Shown piece after piece: positions 23,849-33,837 of a DNA stretch of 62,793 nt. The notes below the pieces were generated by a model that made no database searches, was not told the DNA's origin, and was given only the letters and a program-made list of their open reading frames with translations. Each line of letters begins with the position of its first letter. The first letter of the stretch is position 1. The position numbers and the translations under genes were made by a program. This stretch comes from an uncultured Prevotellaceae bacterium (GTDB taxonomy: Bacteria; Bacteroidota; Bacteroidia; Bacteroidales; Bacteroidaceae): the NCBI GenBank assembly GCA_937877625.1, contig CALFJG010000051.1, positions 1 through 62,793 on the forward strand. The letters run 5' to 3'.

Positions 23849-25279
23849 TTAGTGCATGTCTTCGCGTCCGCCGCCCAGTGCGCAGTAGAGGTTTATTAGT
23901 GCTTGCACGCGGTCGTGGTTGGCATTGATGAGCGAGAGTTGGGCGGAGAGCAGACTTTGTTCAGCGGTGAGTTTCTCAAGATAGGTGGTGCTGTTGCCGT
24001 GGGTGAATAGTGCGGTGGTTTGATCGCGTGCGGTCTCGAGCACCTGTACTTGCTGTGTGTACCACTCTGTCTGGTCGATGGCTGTTTGATAGTCTTTGAG
24101 ATAGTTGCTTACTTCTTGTCCGGCTTGCAAGAGCGCGTCTTCAAAGTTGAGCTGTGCACGACGTTGCTCGCTCTCGGCGATGCGCAGGTTGGCATTGAGT
24201 TGCCCCTTGGCAAAGATAGGCTGTGTGATTTGTCCTATCATACTGGCGAGTACTTTGGCCGGGTTGGTAATTCCCATTCCTCCGCTGTTTGTCCACCCTA
24301 CGGAGCCATTGAGCGTGATGCTGGGATAGAAAGCCGCCTCGGCCTTGTTGCGACCGTAGAAGGCGTAAGCCATTTGCAGCTCTGCGATACGCACATCGGG
24401 GCGGCATTGCAGCAGTTGGAGCGGTACACCTACACTGAATTGCTCGGGTAGCCCCGAGGTGTAGAACGTCTTGGCGCGAGCGATGGGGTGGGGAGCTTCG
24501 TGCAGGATGTAGCATAGTGCGTTTTCGGCCTGTGCGATGCCGGCTTCCAGCTTGGGTACGCCGGCTTGCAGACTTATGAGGTTGGCTTGATACTGAGAAA
24601 CGGCTGCGGCGGTGGCCATTCCGGCATTCTTCATATAGCCCATCACCTCCACGTTCTTCTGCCATATCACTATGGTTTCGTTTGTCGTGCGCAATTGTGC
24701 GTCGAGCATAAGGAGCGTGTAGTATAGATTGGCTACGGCGGAAACGATGTTGGTGCGCACAGCTTGTTTTGCCACACGTGTTTGCAATACGGTCATCTCC
24801 GACTGTTTCTTGGCATTGCGCAGGTTGCCGAAGGCATCAATTTGCCACGAGGCACCGATGGGGAGCGAATAGGTCTTGGTGGCTTTGGCAAAGTCAAAAC
24901 TTGACACCGTGCCTTGTGGCGAGAAAGCCACGCTGGGCAAGAATGCGAGTTTTGACACTTTCAAACCCTGCTCGGCTTGGTAGATCGTTTCGTCGGCAAG
25001 CAGTATGTTTGTGTTGTTGTCTAAGGCACGCTCAATAAGATCCATAATATACGGGTCGTTGAAAATGTCGCGCCACGACATATTGCCAAAGCAAACGGTG
25101 TCGGTAAGGGGTAGATATCCCTCGGCAGAGAGAGCGGTGTCGCGAAACAGACTGTCGATAAAAGTGGGTCTGATGGTATCTTGATAGTCGGAGTAGAGGC
25201 GTGTTCGTGCTTCTTTTGCCGACTTACAGCCTGTCAACAGCAGGGCAACAAGTACTATATATATATAGGAGTGTTTCAT
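23849..25279 (-). CDS. Outer-membrane efflux lipoprotein (TolC/OprM/NodT family)
   Basis: A 476-residue outer-membrane factor with a lipoprotein signal (LLLTGC, Cys18) and two TolC-type repeat halves (helical stretches around residues 110-260 and 330-460; GTVSSFDFAKATKTYSLP and LNGSVGWTNSG fall in strand regions). It forms the outer-membrane exit duct for the RND pump encoded 86 bp upstream on the same strand. The gene order adaptor - pump - exit duct is standard. A lipidated N-terminus puts it in the OprM/NodT rather than the TolC subgroup. Confidence 0.92.
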   Translation of the reverse strand: MKHSYIYIVLVALLLTGCKSAKEARTRLYSDYQDTIRPTFIDSLFRDTALSAEGYLPLTDTVCFGNMSWRDIFNDPYIMDLIERALDNNTNILLADETIYQAEQGLKVSKLAFLPSVAFSPQGTVSSFDFAKATKTYSLPIGASWQIDAFGNLRNAKKQSEMTVLQTRVAKQAVRTNIVSAVANLYYTLLMLDAQLRTTNETIVIWQKNVEVMGYMKNAGMATAAAVSQYQANLISLQAGVPKLEAGIAQAENALCYILHEAPHPIARAKTFYTSGLPEQFSVGVPLQLLQCRPDVRIAELQMAYAFYGRNKAEAAFYPSITLNGSVGWTNSGGMGITNPAKVLASMIGQITQPIFAKGQLNANLRIAESEQRRAQLNFEDALLQAGQEVSNYLKDYQTAIDQTEWYTQQVQVLETARDQTTALFTHGNSTTYLEKLTAEQSLLSAQLSLINANHDRVQALINLYCALGGGREDMH

Positions 25280-25365
25280 TTTCTTTCTTTTGAGGAAACG
25301 GGTGGGAAACAGATTGGGTGGTTGCGTGGCTCATAAAGCATTTTAGGCATTATGAGTTTCTACGC

Positions 25366-28300
25366 TTATTCGGCGTATTGGAGGAGGTCGGCCTTGGTGT
25401 CTTCATTCTCTGTGTCGTCCCATTGCATTGGGCTGAACTTTTCTTGTATGGTTTGGAAAATGATGAACAGCACTGGTACAACGAATATTTGGAACAACAT
25501 ACCTATGAGCATACCACCGATGGCCGTTGTGCCGAGGGCGCGGTTACCGTTACTACCTACACCGAAAGCAAACATCATAGGCAGCAAGCCGATAATCATT
25601 GCGAAACTCGTCATCAAGATAGGACGCAGACGGGCGGCAGAACCGAGAATGGCCGCCCACTTGATGCTCATACCCATCTTGCGACGTTCCAGAGCGAACT
25701 CAATGATAAGAATGGCGTTCTTCGCCAACAAACCCATAAGCATAATGAGGGCGATCTGTACGTAGATGTTGTTGCTGGCAGAGCCGAGCAGCGATACGTG
25801 GATAACACTTTGGATAAGAGAGTCGATGCCGCCCATTCCTTGGATAAACAGGAACGAACCCATTAGTCCGAACGGCACACTGAGCAAAACCGCCCACGGC
25901 AGCACGTAACTCTCGTACTGTGCGCTTAACAGGAGGTAAATGAACACGAAACAAAGCAGGAATACGATGGCTGTGGTGTTGGTGCTATTGGCCTCTTCGC
26001 GTGACATAGAACTAAACTCGTAGCTATATCCTGTCGGCAGGTTTTCGGCGGTTTCTTTTACCGCTTGTATGGCCTGCCCCGTGGTATATCCATCGGCGGG
26101 AGTGCCGTTGATGGCTATAGCGGTGTACATATTGAAACGGTTAATGTTGTCAGGGCCATAGACGCGCGATATGTTAATGAATTGAGTGATAGGAGCCATT
26201 TCGCTACCATTTCTCACCTTAATCTTTTTGAGGGATTCGATGTTGGTGCGTTCGGAGCGTTCGGCTTGTATCATTACGCGATACATCTTACCAAAGCGGT
26301 TGAAGTTGCTTACGTACATCGAACCGATGTAGCCCTGCAACGTAGTGAGAATATCGCTCGGCGAGAGGCCTGCTTTCATACATGCTGCAGCGTCAATGTC
26401 AATCATATACTGCGGGAAATTGGGGTTGAACGTGGTCTGAGCACTTTGTATCTCGGGTCGCTTCTGTAGTTCGGCCATAAACGACTGAGCCACTTCAAAG
26501 AACTTGCCCAGGTCGCCGCCAGTACGGTCTTGTAGGTTCATAGAGAAACCGCTCATAGCACCATAGCCAGGTATCATCGGCGGGGTGAAGAAAAGCACCT
26601 GTGCGTCTTTAATCACATCGCGACATTTCAGATAGAGCATTCCTGCTACAAAATCGGCGCGACCGATAAGTCCACGCTCGTTGAAATCTTTGAGCTTAAT
26701 GATAAAAGAGCCGTAGCTACTGCCTTGTCCACCCATCATAGAATAACCCGAAATGACGTTGTGTACTTTTACGGCGGGATTGGCAGCAACGAGGCTATCT
26801 ACTTGTTTGATTACTTTCTCAGTACGATCTTGCGAGGTGCCAGGAGAGAGCGACACGGCACCCAGCACAGTGCCTTGGTCTTCAGTGGGTACCAAAGAAG
26901 ATGGCGTTATTTGCATCAACCAAACCAACAATCCGATACTGCCTATGACAAGTATCACAGACACTACTGGTACTTTGGCTAAGCGCTCAACATTCTTCTT
27001 ATAGCGATTTTGTAACTTGTCGTAAAAACGGTTGAAAGCATTAGCAAAGCGTTTGCTGAATAATCCGATGAAAGCTATGATTGCTATGGCATAAGCAATT
27101 ATGCTTAGCGTAACATTTTCAAACGTGAATGCGCCATAGACCATCAAAGCGACGGTAGCGATAAGCAAAATTACGGTGATGAACGGTGGCCAACCGATAG
27201 AAAACTTTTTAGGCTTGTACTTTTTCTTCATTTGTTCGGCGGCCTCGCTGGTGGCTTCTTTTACGCGTTCTCCGAGCGGTCGTTCGTCGTTGTGAGCCTT
27301 GAGGAACACTGCGCAAAGTGCCGGCGAGAGTGTCAGGGCATTGATGGCTGAGAAGAAGATAGCAATGGCCATCGTCAGACCAAATTGACGATAGAAAGTT
27401 CCGCTGGTACCCGACATAAAGCTTACGGGAATGAATACAGCCATCATGACAAGCGTTATGCTGATAATGGCTCCGCCGAGTTCGCGCATAGCATCAATAC
27501 TTGCAAGACGTGCAGACTTATATCCTTGGTCTAACTTCGCGTGTACGCCTTCCACTACCACTATGGCATCGTCCACCACAATAGCGATAGCGAGTACTAA
27601 GGCGTTGAGGGTAAGGAGGTTTATGCTGAAACCGATGGCGTATAGCACAAAGAAAGTACCAATCAATGCTACGGGAATGGCTATGGCAGGTATGATGGTG
27701 GAGCGGAAGTCTTGTAGGAAGAGGAACACCACGAGGAACACCAAGACAAATGCTTCAATAAGCGTCTTAACCACTTCTTCTATTGAGGCGAAAAGAAAGT
27801 CGTTGGCGTTCATTAGTGTGGCAAGCTTGAGGCCTTCGGGTAGGGTGGTTTCATTTTCGGCTAAAACCTTCTCCACATCTTGAATAACTTGTGTGGCATT
27901 AGAGCCAGCCAACTGCATAATCATACAAGAGACTGCCGTGTGGCCATTTGCCAAACTGCCCCAAGCGTAGCTTATACGTCCGAGCTCTACACGAGCCACA
28001 TCGCGCAAGTGAAGCACCTCGCCATCGGATGTGGCTCGTATAACGATGTTCTCAAACTCACTGACTTCAGTGAGACGACCACGATAGCGTAGTACGTATT
28101 CAAACGTGTTGTCCTCGCGTTCGCCAATAGTGCCTGGGGCTGCTTCAATGTTTTGCGTGGAGAGAGCATTGCTGATGTCGGTAGGCATCAAGTGGTATTC
28201 AGCCATACGTTCTGGATCCATCCAGATGCGAATGCTATAGTCACCACCCATAACCATTACATCGCCCACACCATTGATGCGTTGTAGCTGTGGCACGATG

Positions 28301-28785
28301 TTGATTTTCGCATAGTTCTCAATGAATGCCGTTTCGTAAGAATCTGTTTCGTCGTAGAGGGAAAATGCCACGAGAAATCCTGTCTGGCGTTTCTGTGTGA
28401 TGACACCTACACGCGTTACTTCAGCAGGCATTAAGCCTTGTGCCATAGAGACGCGATTTTGCACGTTTACCGCAGCCATATCAGGGTTGGTGCCTTGCTT
28501 GAAAGTTATGTCGATACGCGCCGAGCCTGTGTTTGTGGCTGAACTGCTCATATAGTCCATGTTTTCCACACCGTTGATTTGTTCTTCAAGTGGGGCAATC
28601 ACGGAGTTGAGCACTGTTTGTGCCGACGCACCGGAATAAGTGGTGCTTACCGACACGGTGGGCGGCGCAATGTCGGGGTATGACGTAATAGGAAGGGAAA
28701 TGAGGCCGAGTAAACCCAGTATTACAATAAACACGGAGATTACCGTGGAGAGCACAGGCCTATTTATGAAATTGTCTAAGTTCAT
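25366..28785 (-). CDS. RND-family (HAE1) efflux pump inner-membrane subunit
   Basis: A 1139-residue AcrB-like pump. Proton-relay aspartates Asp405 and Asp406 sit in VVDDAIVVVEG, as in AcrB TM4. The N-terminus (FINRPVLSTVISVFIVILG) and the periplasmic porter and docking regions are conventional. It is about 90 residues longer than AcrB because of an insert between TM6 and TM7 (about residues 500-590) that holds two further hydrophobic segments (ITVILLIATVALMVYGAF and LSIIAYAIAIIAFIGLF). Exports unknown substrates by proton antiport together with the adaptor and exit duct on either side. Confidence 0.94.
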   Translation of the reverse strand: MNLDNFINRPVLSTVISVFIVILGLLGLISLPITSYPDIAPPTVSVSTTYSGASAQTVLNSVIAPLEEQINGVENMDYMSSSATNTGSARIDITFKQGTNPDMAAVNVQNRVSMAQGLMPAEVTRVGVITQKRQTGFLVAFSLYDETDSYETAFIENYAKINIVPQLQRINGVGDVMVMGGDYSIRIWMDPERMAEYHLMPTDISNALSTQNIEAAPGTIGEREDNTFEYVLRYRGRLTEVSEFENIVIRATSDGEVLHLRDVARVELGRISYAWGSLANGHTAVSCMIMQLAGSNATQVIQDVEKVLAENETTLPEGLKLATLMNANDFLFASIEEVVKTLIEAFVLVFLVVFLFLQDFRSTIIPAIAIPVALIGTFFVLYAIGFSINLLTLNALVLAIAIVVDDAIVVVEGVHAKLDQGYKSARLASIDAMRELGGAIISITLVMMAVFIPVSFMSGTSGTFYRQFGLTMAIAIFFSAINALTLSPALCAVFLKAHNDERPLGERVKEATSEAAEQMKKKYKPKKFSIGWPPFITVILLIATVALMVYGAFTFENVTLSIIAYAIAIIAFIGLFSKRFANAFNRFYDKLQNRYKKNVERLAKVPVVSVILVIGSIGLLVWLMQITPSSLVPTEDQGTVLGAVSLSPGTSQDRTEKVIKQVDSLVAANPAVKVHNVISGYSMMGGQGSSYGSFIIKLKDFNERGLIGRADFVAGMLYLKCRDVIKDAQVLFFTPPMIPGYGAMSGFSMNLQDRTGGDLGKFFEVAQSFMAELQKRPEIQSAQTTFNPNFPQYMIDIDAAACMKAGLSPSDILTTLQGYIGSMYVSNFNRFGKMYRVMIQAERSERTNIESLKKIKVRNGSEMAPITQFINISRVYGPDNINRFNMYTAIAINGTPADGYTTGQAIQAVKETAENLPTGYSYEFSSMSREEANSTNTTAIVFLLCFVFIYLLLSAQYESYVLPWAVLLSVPFGLMGSFLFIQGMGGIDSLIQSVIHVSLLGSASNNIYVQIALIMLMGLLAKNAILIIEFALERRKMGMSIKWAAILGSAARLRPILMTSFAMIIGLLPMMFAFGVGSNGNRALGTTAIGGMLIGMLFQIFVVPVLFIIFQTIQEKFSPMQWDDTENEDTKADLLQYAE

Positions 28786-28965
28786 TAGTGTGCTTTCGTT
28801 TTGCGTTGGGAAGTTAATGATAAGCTGTCGCGTTGCAACGTACTGTGCTTGCTGCGTTGTACCGAGAAAAACTATTTCTTTCAGGATTGCGTTTTCTCAC
28901 TTCAACATACAAGTAAGCTCGTCTGTGTTCGGTTAATGAAAACGCTTTCTTTTTGTTATAGGTAT

Positions 28966-30129
28966 TTACATCCTTCCGTTTTTAAGGTCGTCGGCAGCCT
29001 TTGCACGGTTTGAGGCTGCTTGCGCTGCGGTGATGGGTTTGATAGTCATACCATCTTTTAGCGTCAGCACAGCATCGGTTACTATACGTTCGCCAGGCTG
29101 CAGACCGCTGGTCACTACATAGTTGCTACCATCATTCTGAGCCATAATTGTAATCTCGCGCGACTTTACGGTATTGTCGGAAGCAACGACGTAAACAAAC
29201 TTTTTATCTTGTATCTCATAAGTACACTTCTGCGGAATGATCATAACCTGAGTTTGGTGCGTGGGGAAGAGAATGGTGGCGGAGCCGCCGCTGCGCAATA
29301 TGCGGTCTGGGTTGTCGAAGAGTGCGCGCATAGACACCGAACCGGTAGTCTGGTCTATTACACCGCTGGCGGTGGCCACAGTGCCGCGCAGACCATATTC
29401 GCTGCCATCGGCAAGTTTTAGACCTACACTGGGCATATTGCTGATAGCTCCTTGTATGCCGCCGCTTTGACGTGTTAGGGCGAGGAGGTCTTTCTCCGTC
29501 ATTGAAAAGTACACATACATAGCACTGATATTCGAAATCGTAGTAAGTGCCTGCTGTGAACTGGCACTTACCAAGCTTCCTAACCGATAGGGAATACTAC
29601 CTACTACACCGCTTACTGGCGAGGTGACGTTGCAATAACTAAGGTTGTCACGAGCCGCAGCGAGGGCTGCCTGCGCTTGTTGCAACTGCGCTTGTAAACT
29701 TTTTAATGTGTTTTGCGCCATTTGTAAGTCGTATTGACTGATAATCTCGTGGTCGAAGAGATACTGCTTGTTTTGTATGGTGAGTTCCTGCGAGGAGATG
29801 TTGGCGCGAAGCACGTTGATTTGTGCCTCGGCCTGGCGCACTGCTTCTTGATACTGTACATTATCAAGAACAAAGAGTACCTGTCCGGCACGCACGGCTT
29901 GACCTTCGTCCACGCAAACGCGTGTGATAAATCCAGAGATTTTAGGACGAATTTCAATGTCCTCTTTACCGCGAATGGTGGCAGGATAACTCGTGTTCAT
30001 TTCAGCCGTGGCGTAGTTTACAGCCTCTACCACATACTCGTTGCTGGCCTCGGGCAATCCCTGGCTTTCCTTTTTGGCGCAACTTACTGCAAGCAATGGC
30101 AGTAGTGCGAAAATCAACATCTTTTTCAT
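28966..30129 (-). CDS. RND efflux periplasmic adaptor (membrane fusion protein)
   Basis: A 387-residue AcrA/MexA-type adaptor with lipobox LLAVSC (Cys17). It has the split lipoyl domain (IRPKISGFITRVCVDEGQAVRAGQVLFVLD and LSYCNVTSPVSGVVGSI), an alpha-helical hairpin between these (about residues 95-165), then a beta-barrel and a membrane-proximal domain (SGLQPGERIVTDAVLTLKDG). First gene of the efflux operon; 180 bp separate it from the pump gene. A TAATTTTG box lies about 100 bp upstream. No regulator gene of TetR or MarR type is adjacent. Confidence 0.94.
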   Translation of the reverse strand: MKKMLIFALLPLLAVSCAKKESQGLPEASNEYVVEAVNYATAEMNTSYPATIRGKEDIEIRPKISGFITRVCVDEGQAVRAGQVLFVLDNVQYQEAVRQAEAQINVLRANISSQELTIQNKQYLFDHEIISQYDLQMAQNTLKSLQAQLQQAQAALAAARDNLSYCNVTSPVSGVVGSIPYRLGSLVSASSQQALTTISNISAMYVYFSMTEKDLLALTRQSGGIQGAISNMPSVGLKLADGSEYGLRGTVATASGVIDQTTGSVSMRALFDNPDRILRSGGSATILFPTHQTQVMIIPQKCTYEIQDKKFVYVVASDNTVKSREITIMAQNDGSNYVVTSGLQPGERIVTDAVLTLKDGMTIKPITAAQAASNRAKAADDLKNGRM

Positions 30130-30227
30130 TGTATATCTTGTATCTTCTTTGTTACCGAATTAAGTGGGAAACTCTGCCTTAACATATTTTTCTAAGACAT
30201 AATTGCCGCTCACTATTAAGTAGCGCA

Positions 30228-30235
30228 CAAAATTA
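30228..30235 (-). promoter_or_regulatory. -7 box for the RND efflux operon
   Basis: TAATTTTG on the minus strand, giving a leader of about 90 nt before the adaptor gene. The -33 region is T-rich without a clean TTTG. Confidence 0.5.
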
Positions 30236-30512
30236 GAAAAAAACCAATGCGAAAAAAAAGGTTTTTCTTGAAATCTGCGATTTTCATACTTTTATACTTA
30301 TTTTTTTTCTGTAAAAGCCGATTTGCTATTTTGGTTTGTCAAAGTGAACTTTTGTAAACCAGAGAGAGAGTATGTAGTGACGGGAAATGGGTGATGAAGA
30401 AATGCTATAGTATGGGCTTAAAGGATGTATTATTTGATAAAGATAGAAATGCCTTATACTACATCCAAAACTTGAAAGTGTTTATGTCTTATTGCTGTAA
30501 GCAGAAAGAAAT

Positions 30513-30541
30513 GCCCCCGCTGACATTCCAAAAGCGGGGGC
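30513..30541 (-). terminator. Intrinsic terminator downstream of miaA
   Basis: A 9-bp stem, GCCCCCGCT (30513-30521) with AGCGGGGGC (30533-30541), is followed on the minus strand by ATTTCTTTCTGC. It lies about 140 bp past the miaA stop. The rest of 30236-30679 holds no gene I can support. Confidence 0.65.
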
Positions 30542-30679
30542 AAAGAGAGCAACATAGCATTTTGTCAATCGTTTCTCTATCAATTGACACTGCAAAAATA
30601 CGCTGCTATGATGTGCGTTTGCAAATCGTGGCAGCGTTTCGGTATGAAGCAAAGGGGTTTCGGTACGAAATGGTGCGAG

Positions 30680-31600
30680 CTATTTCGCTTTTGTGGTATT
30701 TTTTATCTTTTCTATCACCGTATCGCGTTGTGCCAATGGGGATAAAGTGCCGTCTATCCAGTTGATTGTTACGCCTCGTCGCTCCATTCCACGGAAGTAT
30801 GTCATTTGACGTTTGGCAAACTGGTGGATAGCAATTTCAAGGGTGCGTTGCATTTCTTCGTACGTAGTATGTCCACAAACGTACTCCGTGACGTATTTGT
30901 ACTCCAGTCCGTAATAAGTAAGTTGTTGTTCGGATAGTCCGCTGTCTAAAAGATGGCGCACCTCGTCAATGAGTCCTTCGTTGAGGCGAGTGTTAAGTCG
31001 GCAACTGATACGCTCACGGCGAACTTCGCGCGGCACATCAATTCCTATCACCAAATGGTCAATGGTTGGAAATGGACGATTGGGCAAGGGGTGACGTTGG
31101 TTGTAGTCGGCTATTTCAATGGCTCGGATGGCGCGTGCGGGAAGGTCAACATCAGTAGTATTGTGTAGTGCCTTGTAACGGGAGAGTATCTCTGTGAGTT
31201 CTTTCAGGCTCTTGTTGGCCAATTCTTTTCGCAATGTCGGATTTTGTGGTACGGGCGAAAGTTGATAAGCTCGTATTACGCTCTCAATATACAATCCGCT
31301 ACCTCCGCAAAGTATAGGCTGGTGGTCGCGCGCGATAATGTTTTTGTAGGCCTGCAAGCAATCGTGCTGGAAAGCGAAAACTGTGTAATGATAGCCAGCG
31401 GGGTGAATGTCTATCAGATGGTAAGGCACGGCATTGTCGCCTGTGCCGTATTCCGCAAGGTCTTTTCCCGTGCCGATGTCCATACCGCGATATACTTGTC
31501 GGCTATCTCCGCTGATGATTTCACCGCCCACGACGCGAGCTACATCGCACGCTAAGCGTGTTTTGCCACAAGCAGTGGGGCCGAGAATCGTCAGAAGCAT
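30680..31600 (-). CDS. miaA: tRNA dimethylallyltransferase
   Basis: A 306-residue MiaA. It adds a dimethylallyl group to N6 of A37 in tRNAs that read codons starting with U. The P-loop GPTACGKT is at residues 7-14, followed by the family motifs SGDSRQVYRGMDIGTGK, HLIDIHPAGYHYTV, and LCGGSGLYIESVI; the C-terminal GLEYKYVTEYVCGHTTYEEM and QFAKRQMTYFR are also typical. It is 91 bp downstream of pyrF on the same strand and probably cotranscribed. Confidence 0.96.
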   Translation of the reverse strand: MLLTILGPTACGKTRLACDVARVVGGEIISGDSRQVYRGMDIGTGKDLAEYGTGDNAVPYHLIDIHPAGYHYTVFAFQHDCLQAYKNIIARDHQPILCGGSGLYIESVIRAYQLSPVPQNPTLRKELANKSLKELTEILSRYKALHNTTDVDLPARAIRAIEIADYNQRHPLPNRPFPTIDHLVIGIDVPREVRRERISCRLNTRLNEGLIDEVRHLLDSGLSEQQLTYYGLEYKYVTEYVCGHTTYEEMQRTLEIAIHQFAKRQMTYFRGMERRGVTINWIDGTLSPLAQRDTVIEKIKNTTKAK

Positions 31601-31691
31601 TGAGATGGTAAGATGTTAAAAATTGAAGAGAAAGGATTGCTCGGTTGGGTATGAGGCGTATTACTTCTTAGTAAGGCGAAGAGTAAAAATC

Positions 31692-32522
31692 CTAATTTAT
31701 AAGAATAGCCCTTAACTCGGCTGCCATTTCCTCTTGTAATTTCTGAGCGGCGGCAGCGGCAGCTTGGGCGAAGCAGGGTGTGTTGTCGGCGTAGATAATG
31801 CTGCGGGAGGAGTTTACCAATAATCCGCAGTGTTCATTCATTCCATAGCGACACACCTCGGCAAGGGAGCCACCCTGCGCTCCTATGCCGGGTACAAGCA
31901 AGAAGTGGTTGGGTACGAGGCGGCGAACATCTGCAAAGCGTTCGCCTTGTGTGGCACCTACTACATACATCATCTGCGAGGCATCAGCCCATATCTGCGA
32001 TTTCTGCAATACACGCTCAAAGAGCGGTGTACCAGTAGAATCCTCGGTGAGCTGAAAATCTGCAGAACCTTTGTTGCTCGTCAGTGCGAGGAGTACCACC
32101 CACTTACCTGAGTAGCCTAAAAAAGGCTCCACGCTATCGCGTCCCATATAGGGTGCTACGGTGATGGCATCGACATCAAGGTCTTCAAAAAATGCACGTG
32201 CGTACATCGCAGAGGTGTTGCCAATGTCGCCACGTTTAGCATCAGCTATTATAAAGTGGCGAGGATAGTTCGTGCGTAGGTAGCATACGGTGTCTTCAAA
32301 GGCCTGCCATCCCCTCACACCATAGGTTTCGTAAAAGGCGAGGTTGGGCTTATACGCCACGCAGTAGGGGGCCGTTGCATCAATGATGGCTCGGTTGAAA
32401 GCGAAGATGGGGTTTTCATCTTGCAAGAGATGTTGCGGCACTTTACGCAGATCGGTATCAAGGCCGACACAAAGGAAACTACGTTGTTCGCAAATAAATT
32501 GGAAGAGTGCTTCGTATGTCAC
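31692..32522 (-). CDS. pyrF: Orotidine 5'-phosphate decarboxylase (type 2)
   Basis: A 276-residue OMP decarboxylase, the last step of UMP synthesis. The catalytic Asp-Lys-Asp set is in IADAKRGDIGNT, with LCVGLDTDLRKVP near the start and VPGIGAQGG at the phosphate-binding end. The length and the GNT after RGDI place it in the longer type 2 subfamily found in Bacteroidota and actinobacteria. The start codon is GTG at 32522. Upstream lies a family C repeat, so the promoter must fall inside or beyond it; a TACTTTTG box is at 32745-32738. Confidence 0.95.
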   Translation of the reverse strand: MTYEALFQFICEQRSFLCVGLDTDLRKVPQHLLQDENPIFAFNRAIIDATAPYCVAYKPNLAFYETYGVRGWQAFEDTVCYLRTNYPRHFIIADAKRGDIGNTSAMYARAFFEDLDVDAITVAPYMGRDSVEPFLGYSGKWVVLLALTSNKGSADFQLTEDSTGTPLFERVLQKSQIWADASQMMYVVGATQGERFADVRRLVPNHFLLVPGIGAQGGSLAEVCRYGMNEHCGLLVNSSRSIIYADNTPCFAQAAAAAAQKLQEEMAAELRAILIN

Positions 32523-32542
32523 GGGGGGAGAGTAAAAGGTTT

Positions 32543-32662
32543 AGGTGGGTTCTATATATATGCTCTGAATAGCTCTTAGGTTATTTTCAAGCATATTTTA
32601 CTTCAAACTTATCGAAGCGTAGTGAGTTACGGTTCAAGAGATTGGAGATTTATAGAACACAC
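32543..32662. repeat. Dispersed repeat family C, copy 1 (120 bp)
   Basis: Left end AGGTGGGTTCTATATAT, right end ATTTATAGAACACAC (inverted). The interior reads, on the minus strand, CTTGAACCGTAACTCACTAC, then ATATGCTTGAAAATAACC. The same core recurs in opposite orientation at 39931-40022 and 55908-56095. It lies in the divergent pyrF/phoH interval. Confidence 0.75.
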
Positions 32663-32737
32663 AGTTTAGATTAAGGAAAAAGAGGTGGTAAGCGTTTTAG
32701 GAGGTTTTGCTTTTTGCTCGTTAGTGGCTAAGCACTG

Positions 32738-32745
32738 CAAAAGTA
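32738..32745 (-). promoter_or_regulatory. Minus-strand -7 box upstream of pyrF
   Basis: TACTTTTG on the minus strand, about 215 bp before the pyrF start; family C repeat copy 1 would lie in the transcribed leader. Confidence 0.35.
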
Positions 32746-32800
32746 CTACATTTTTTGCTACGTAACGTGCGTAGAAAGTGCAAAAAAGCTGGTGTACGCC

Positions 32801-32829
32801 TTGAATATAAATCCTTTTCGCTACTTTTG
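32801..32829 (+). promoter_or_regulatory. Promoter for the phoH-like gene
   Basis: TTG (32801-32803), 18 bp, then TACTTTTG (32822-32829): one of the best consensus matches in the window. Predicted leader about 20 nt, supporting the ATG at 32855. Confidence 0.7.
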
Positions 32830-32854
32830 CGCAGTTCTTTGGTACGAAGCGATA

Positions 32855-33790
32855 ATGATAGAACGCCACTTTTTACTTGACGAGGCCGATCCTACGTTAT
32901 TTTATGGTGTAGGCAACGCCAATCTGCGTATGCTCCGCTCGCTACAGCCTAAAGTGAGGCTTGTGGCGCGTGGCGATGTAGTGAAAGTGCTTGGCGATGA
33001 GGCTGATGTGGCTCGTTTTGAAACTCTTTTTGACCAACTGAAAGCACACTGTATTCGCTATAACGCTTTGAACGAGGAAGACATTCTGGCCACAGTCCGT
33101 GGGTTGAAACCGCACGATGATGGTGGCACGGCGATAGTATATAGCACCACAGGTAAACCTATCACACCACGAACCGCTGGACAGCGACGCATAGTAGAAG
33201 CCTTTGAGAGCCACGACCTATTGTTTGCCATTGGCCCTGCTGGAACAGGTAAAACTTATGTAGCAATAGCCTTAGCCGTGCGTGCTTTAAAGCAAAAAGA
33301 GGTGCGTCGTATCATTCTTAGTCGCCCAGCAGTGGAGGCTGGCGAAAAGCTCGGTTTCCTACCAGGCGATATGAAAGATAAAGTAGATCCTTATTTGCAG
33401 CCGTTGTATGACGCATTGGGCGAGATGATTCCCGCGCTAAAGTTGCAGGAGTATATGGAAACAGGTGTGATTCAGATAGCACCATTGGCCTTTATGCGTG
33501 GGCGCACGCTGAGTGATGCAGTGGTGATACTTGACGAAGCGCAAAATACCACGCGGGCACAACTTCGTATGTTCCTCACACGCTTAGGTCACGGTACGAA
33601 AATGATTGTCACTGGCGACGTGACGCAGATAGATTTACCCGCTGTAGGTCGTAGTGGACTCGTGGAGGCGAAGCACATACTTGGCAATATAGACGAGATA
33701 GCCTTTGTGCAACTCAATGAAACCGACATTGTGCGTCACCGCCTCGTTACACGTATCGTTAATGCCTATGAAGCTGTGGGGCAGGATTAA
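32855..33790 (+). CDS. PhoH-like P-loop ATPase
   Basis: A 311-residue protein of the PhoH (YbeZ/PhoL) family. Walker A is GPAGTGKTY and Walker B is VVILDEAQNT, with an upstream KH-like N-terminal region (residues about 10-100) and the conserved SRPAVEAGEKLGFLPGDMKDK and GDVTQIDLP motifs. PhoH-like proteins are linked to RNA metabolism and often associate with the YbeY endonuclease; the direct activity here is inferred from that. I start at ATG 32855 because the promoter leaves only a short leader. purC follows by 47 bp. Confidence 0.92.
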   Translation: MIERHFLLDEADPTLFYGVGNANLRMLRSLQPKVRLVARGDVVKVLGDEADVARFETLFDQLKAHCIRYNALNEEDILATVRGLKPHDDGGTAIVYSTTGKPITPRTAGQRRIVEAFESHDLLFAIGPAGTGKTYVAIALAVRALKQKEVRRIILSRPAVEAGEKLGFLPGDMKDKVDPYLQPLYDALGEMIPALKLQEYMETGVIQIAPLAFMRGRTLSDAVVILDEAQNTTRAQLRMFLTRLGHGTKMIVTGDVTQIDLPAVGRSGLVEAKHILGNIDEIAFVQLNETDIVRHRLVTRIVNAYEAVGQD

Positions 33791-33837
33791 GGTGTGCTAT
33801 ATTTCTAAAACAGTTATTACTAAACAATTAAGAAATA

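Noticed and set aside
30391..30765. 124-codon plus-strand frame between the efflux operon and miaA
   Set aside because: It crosses the miaA terminator hairpin and the 3' end of miaA and shows no recognisable protein pattern.
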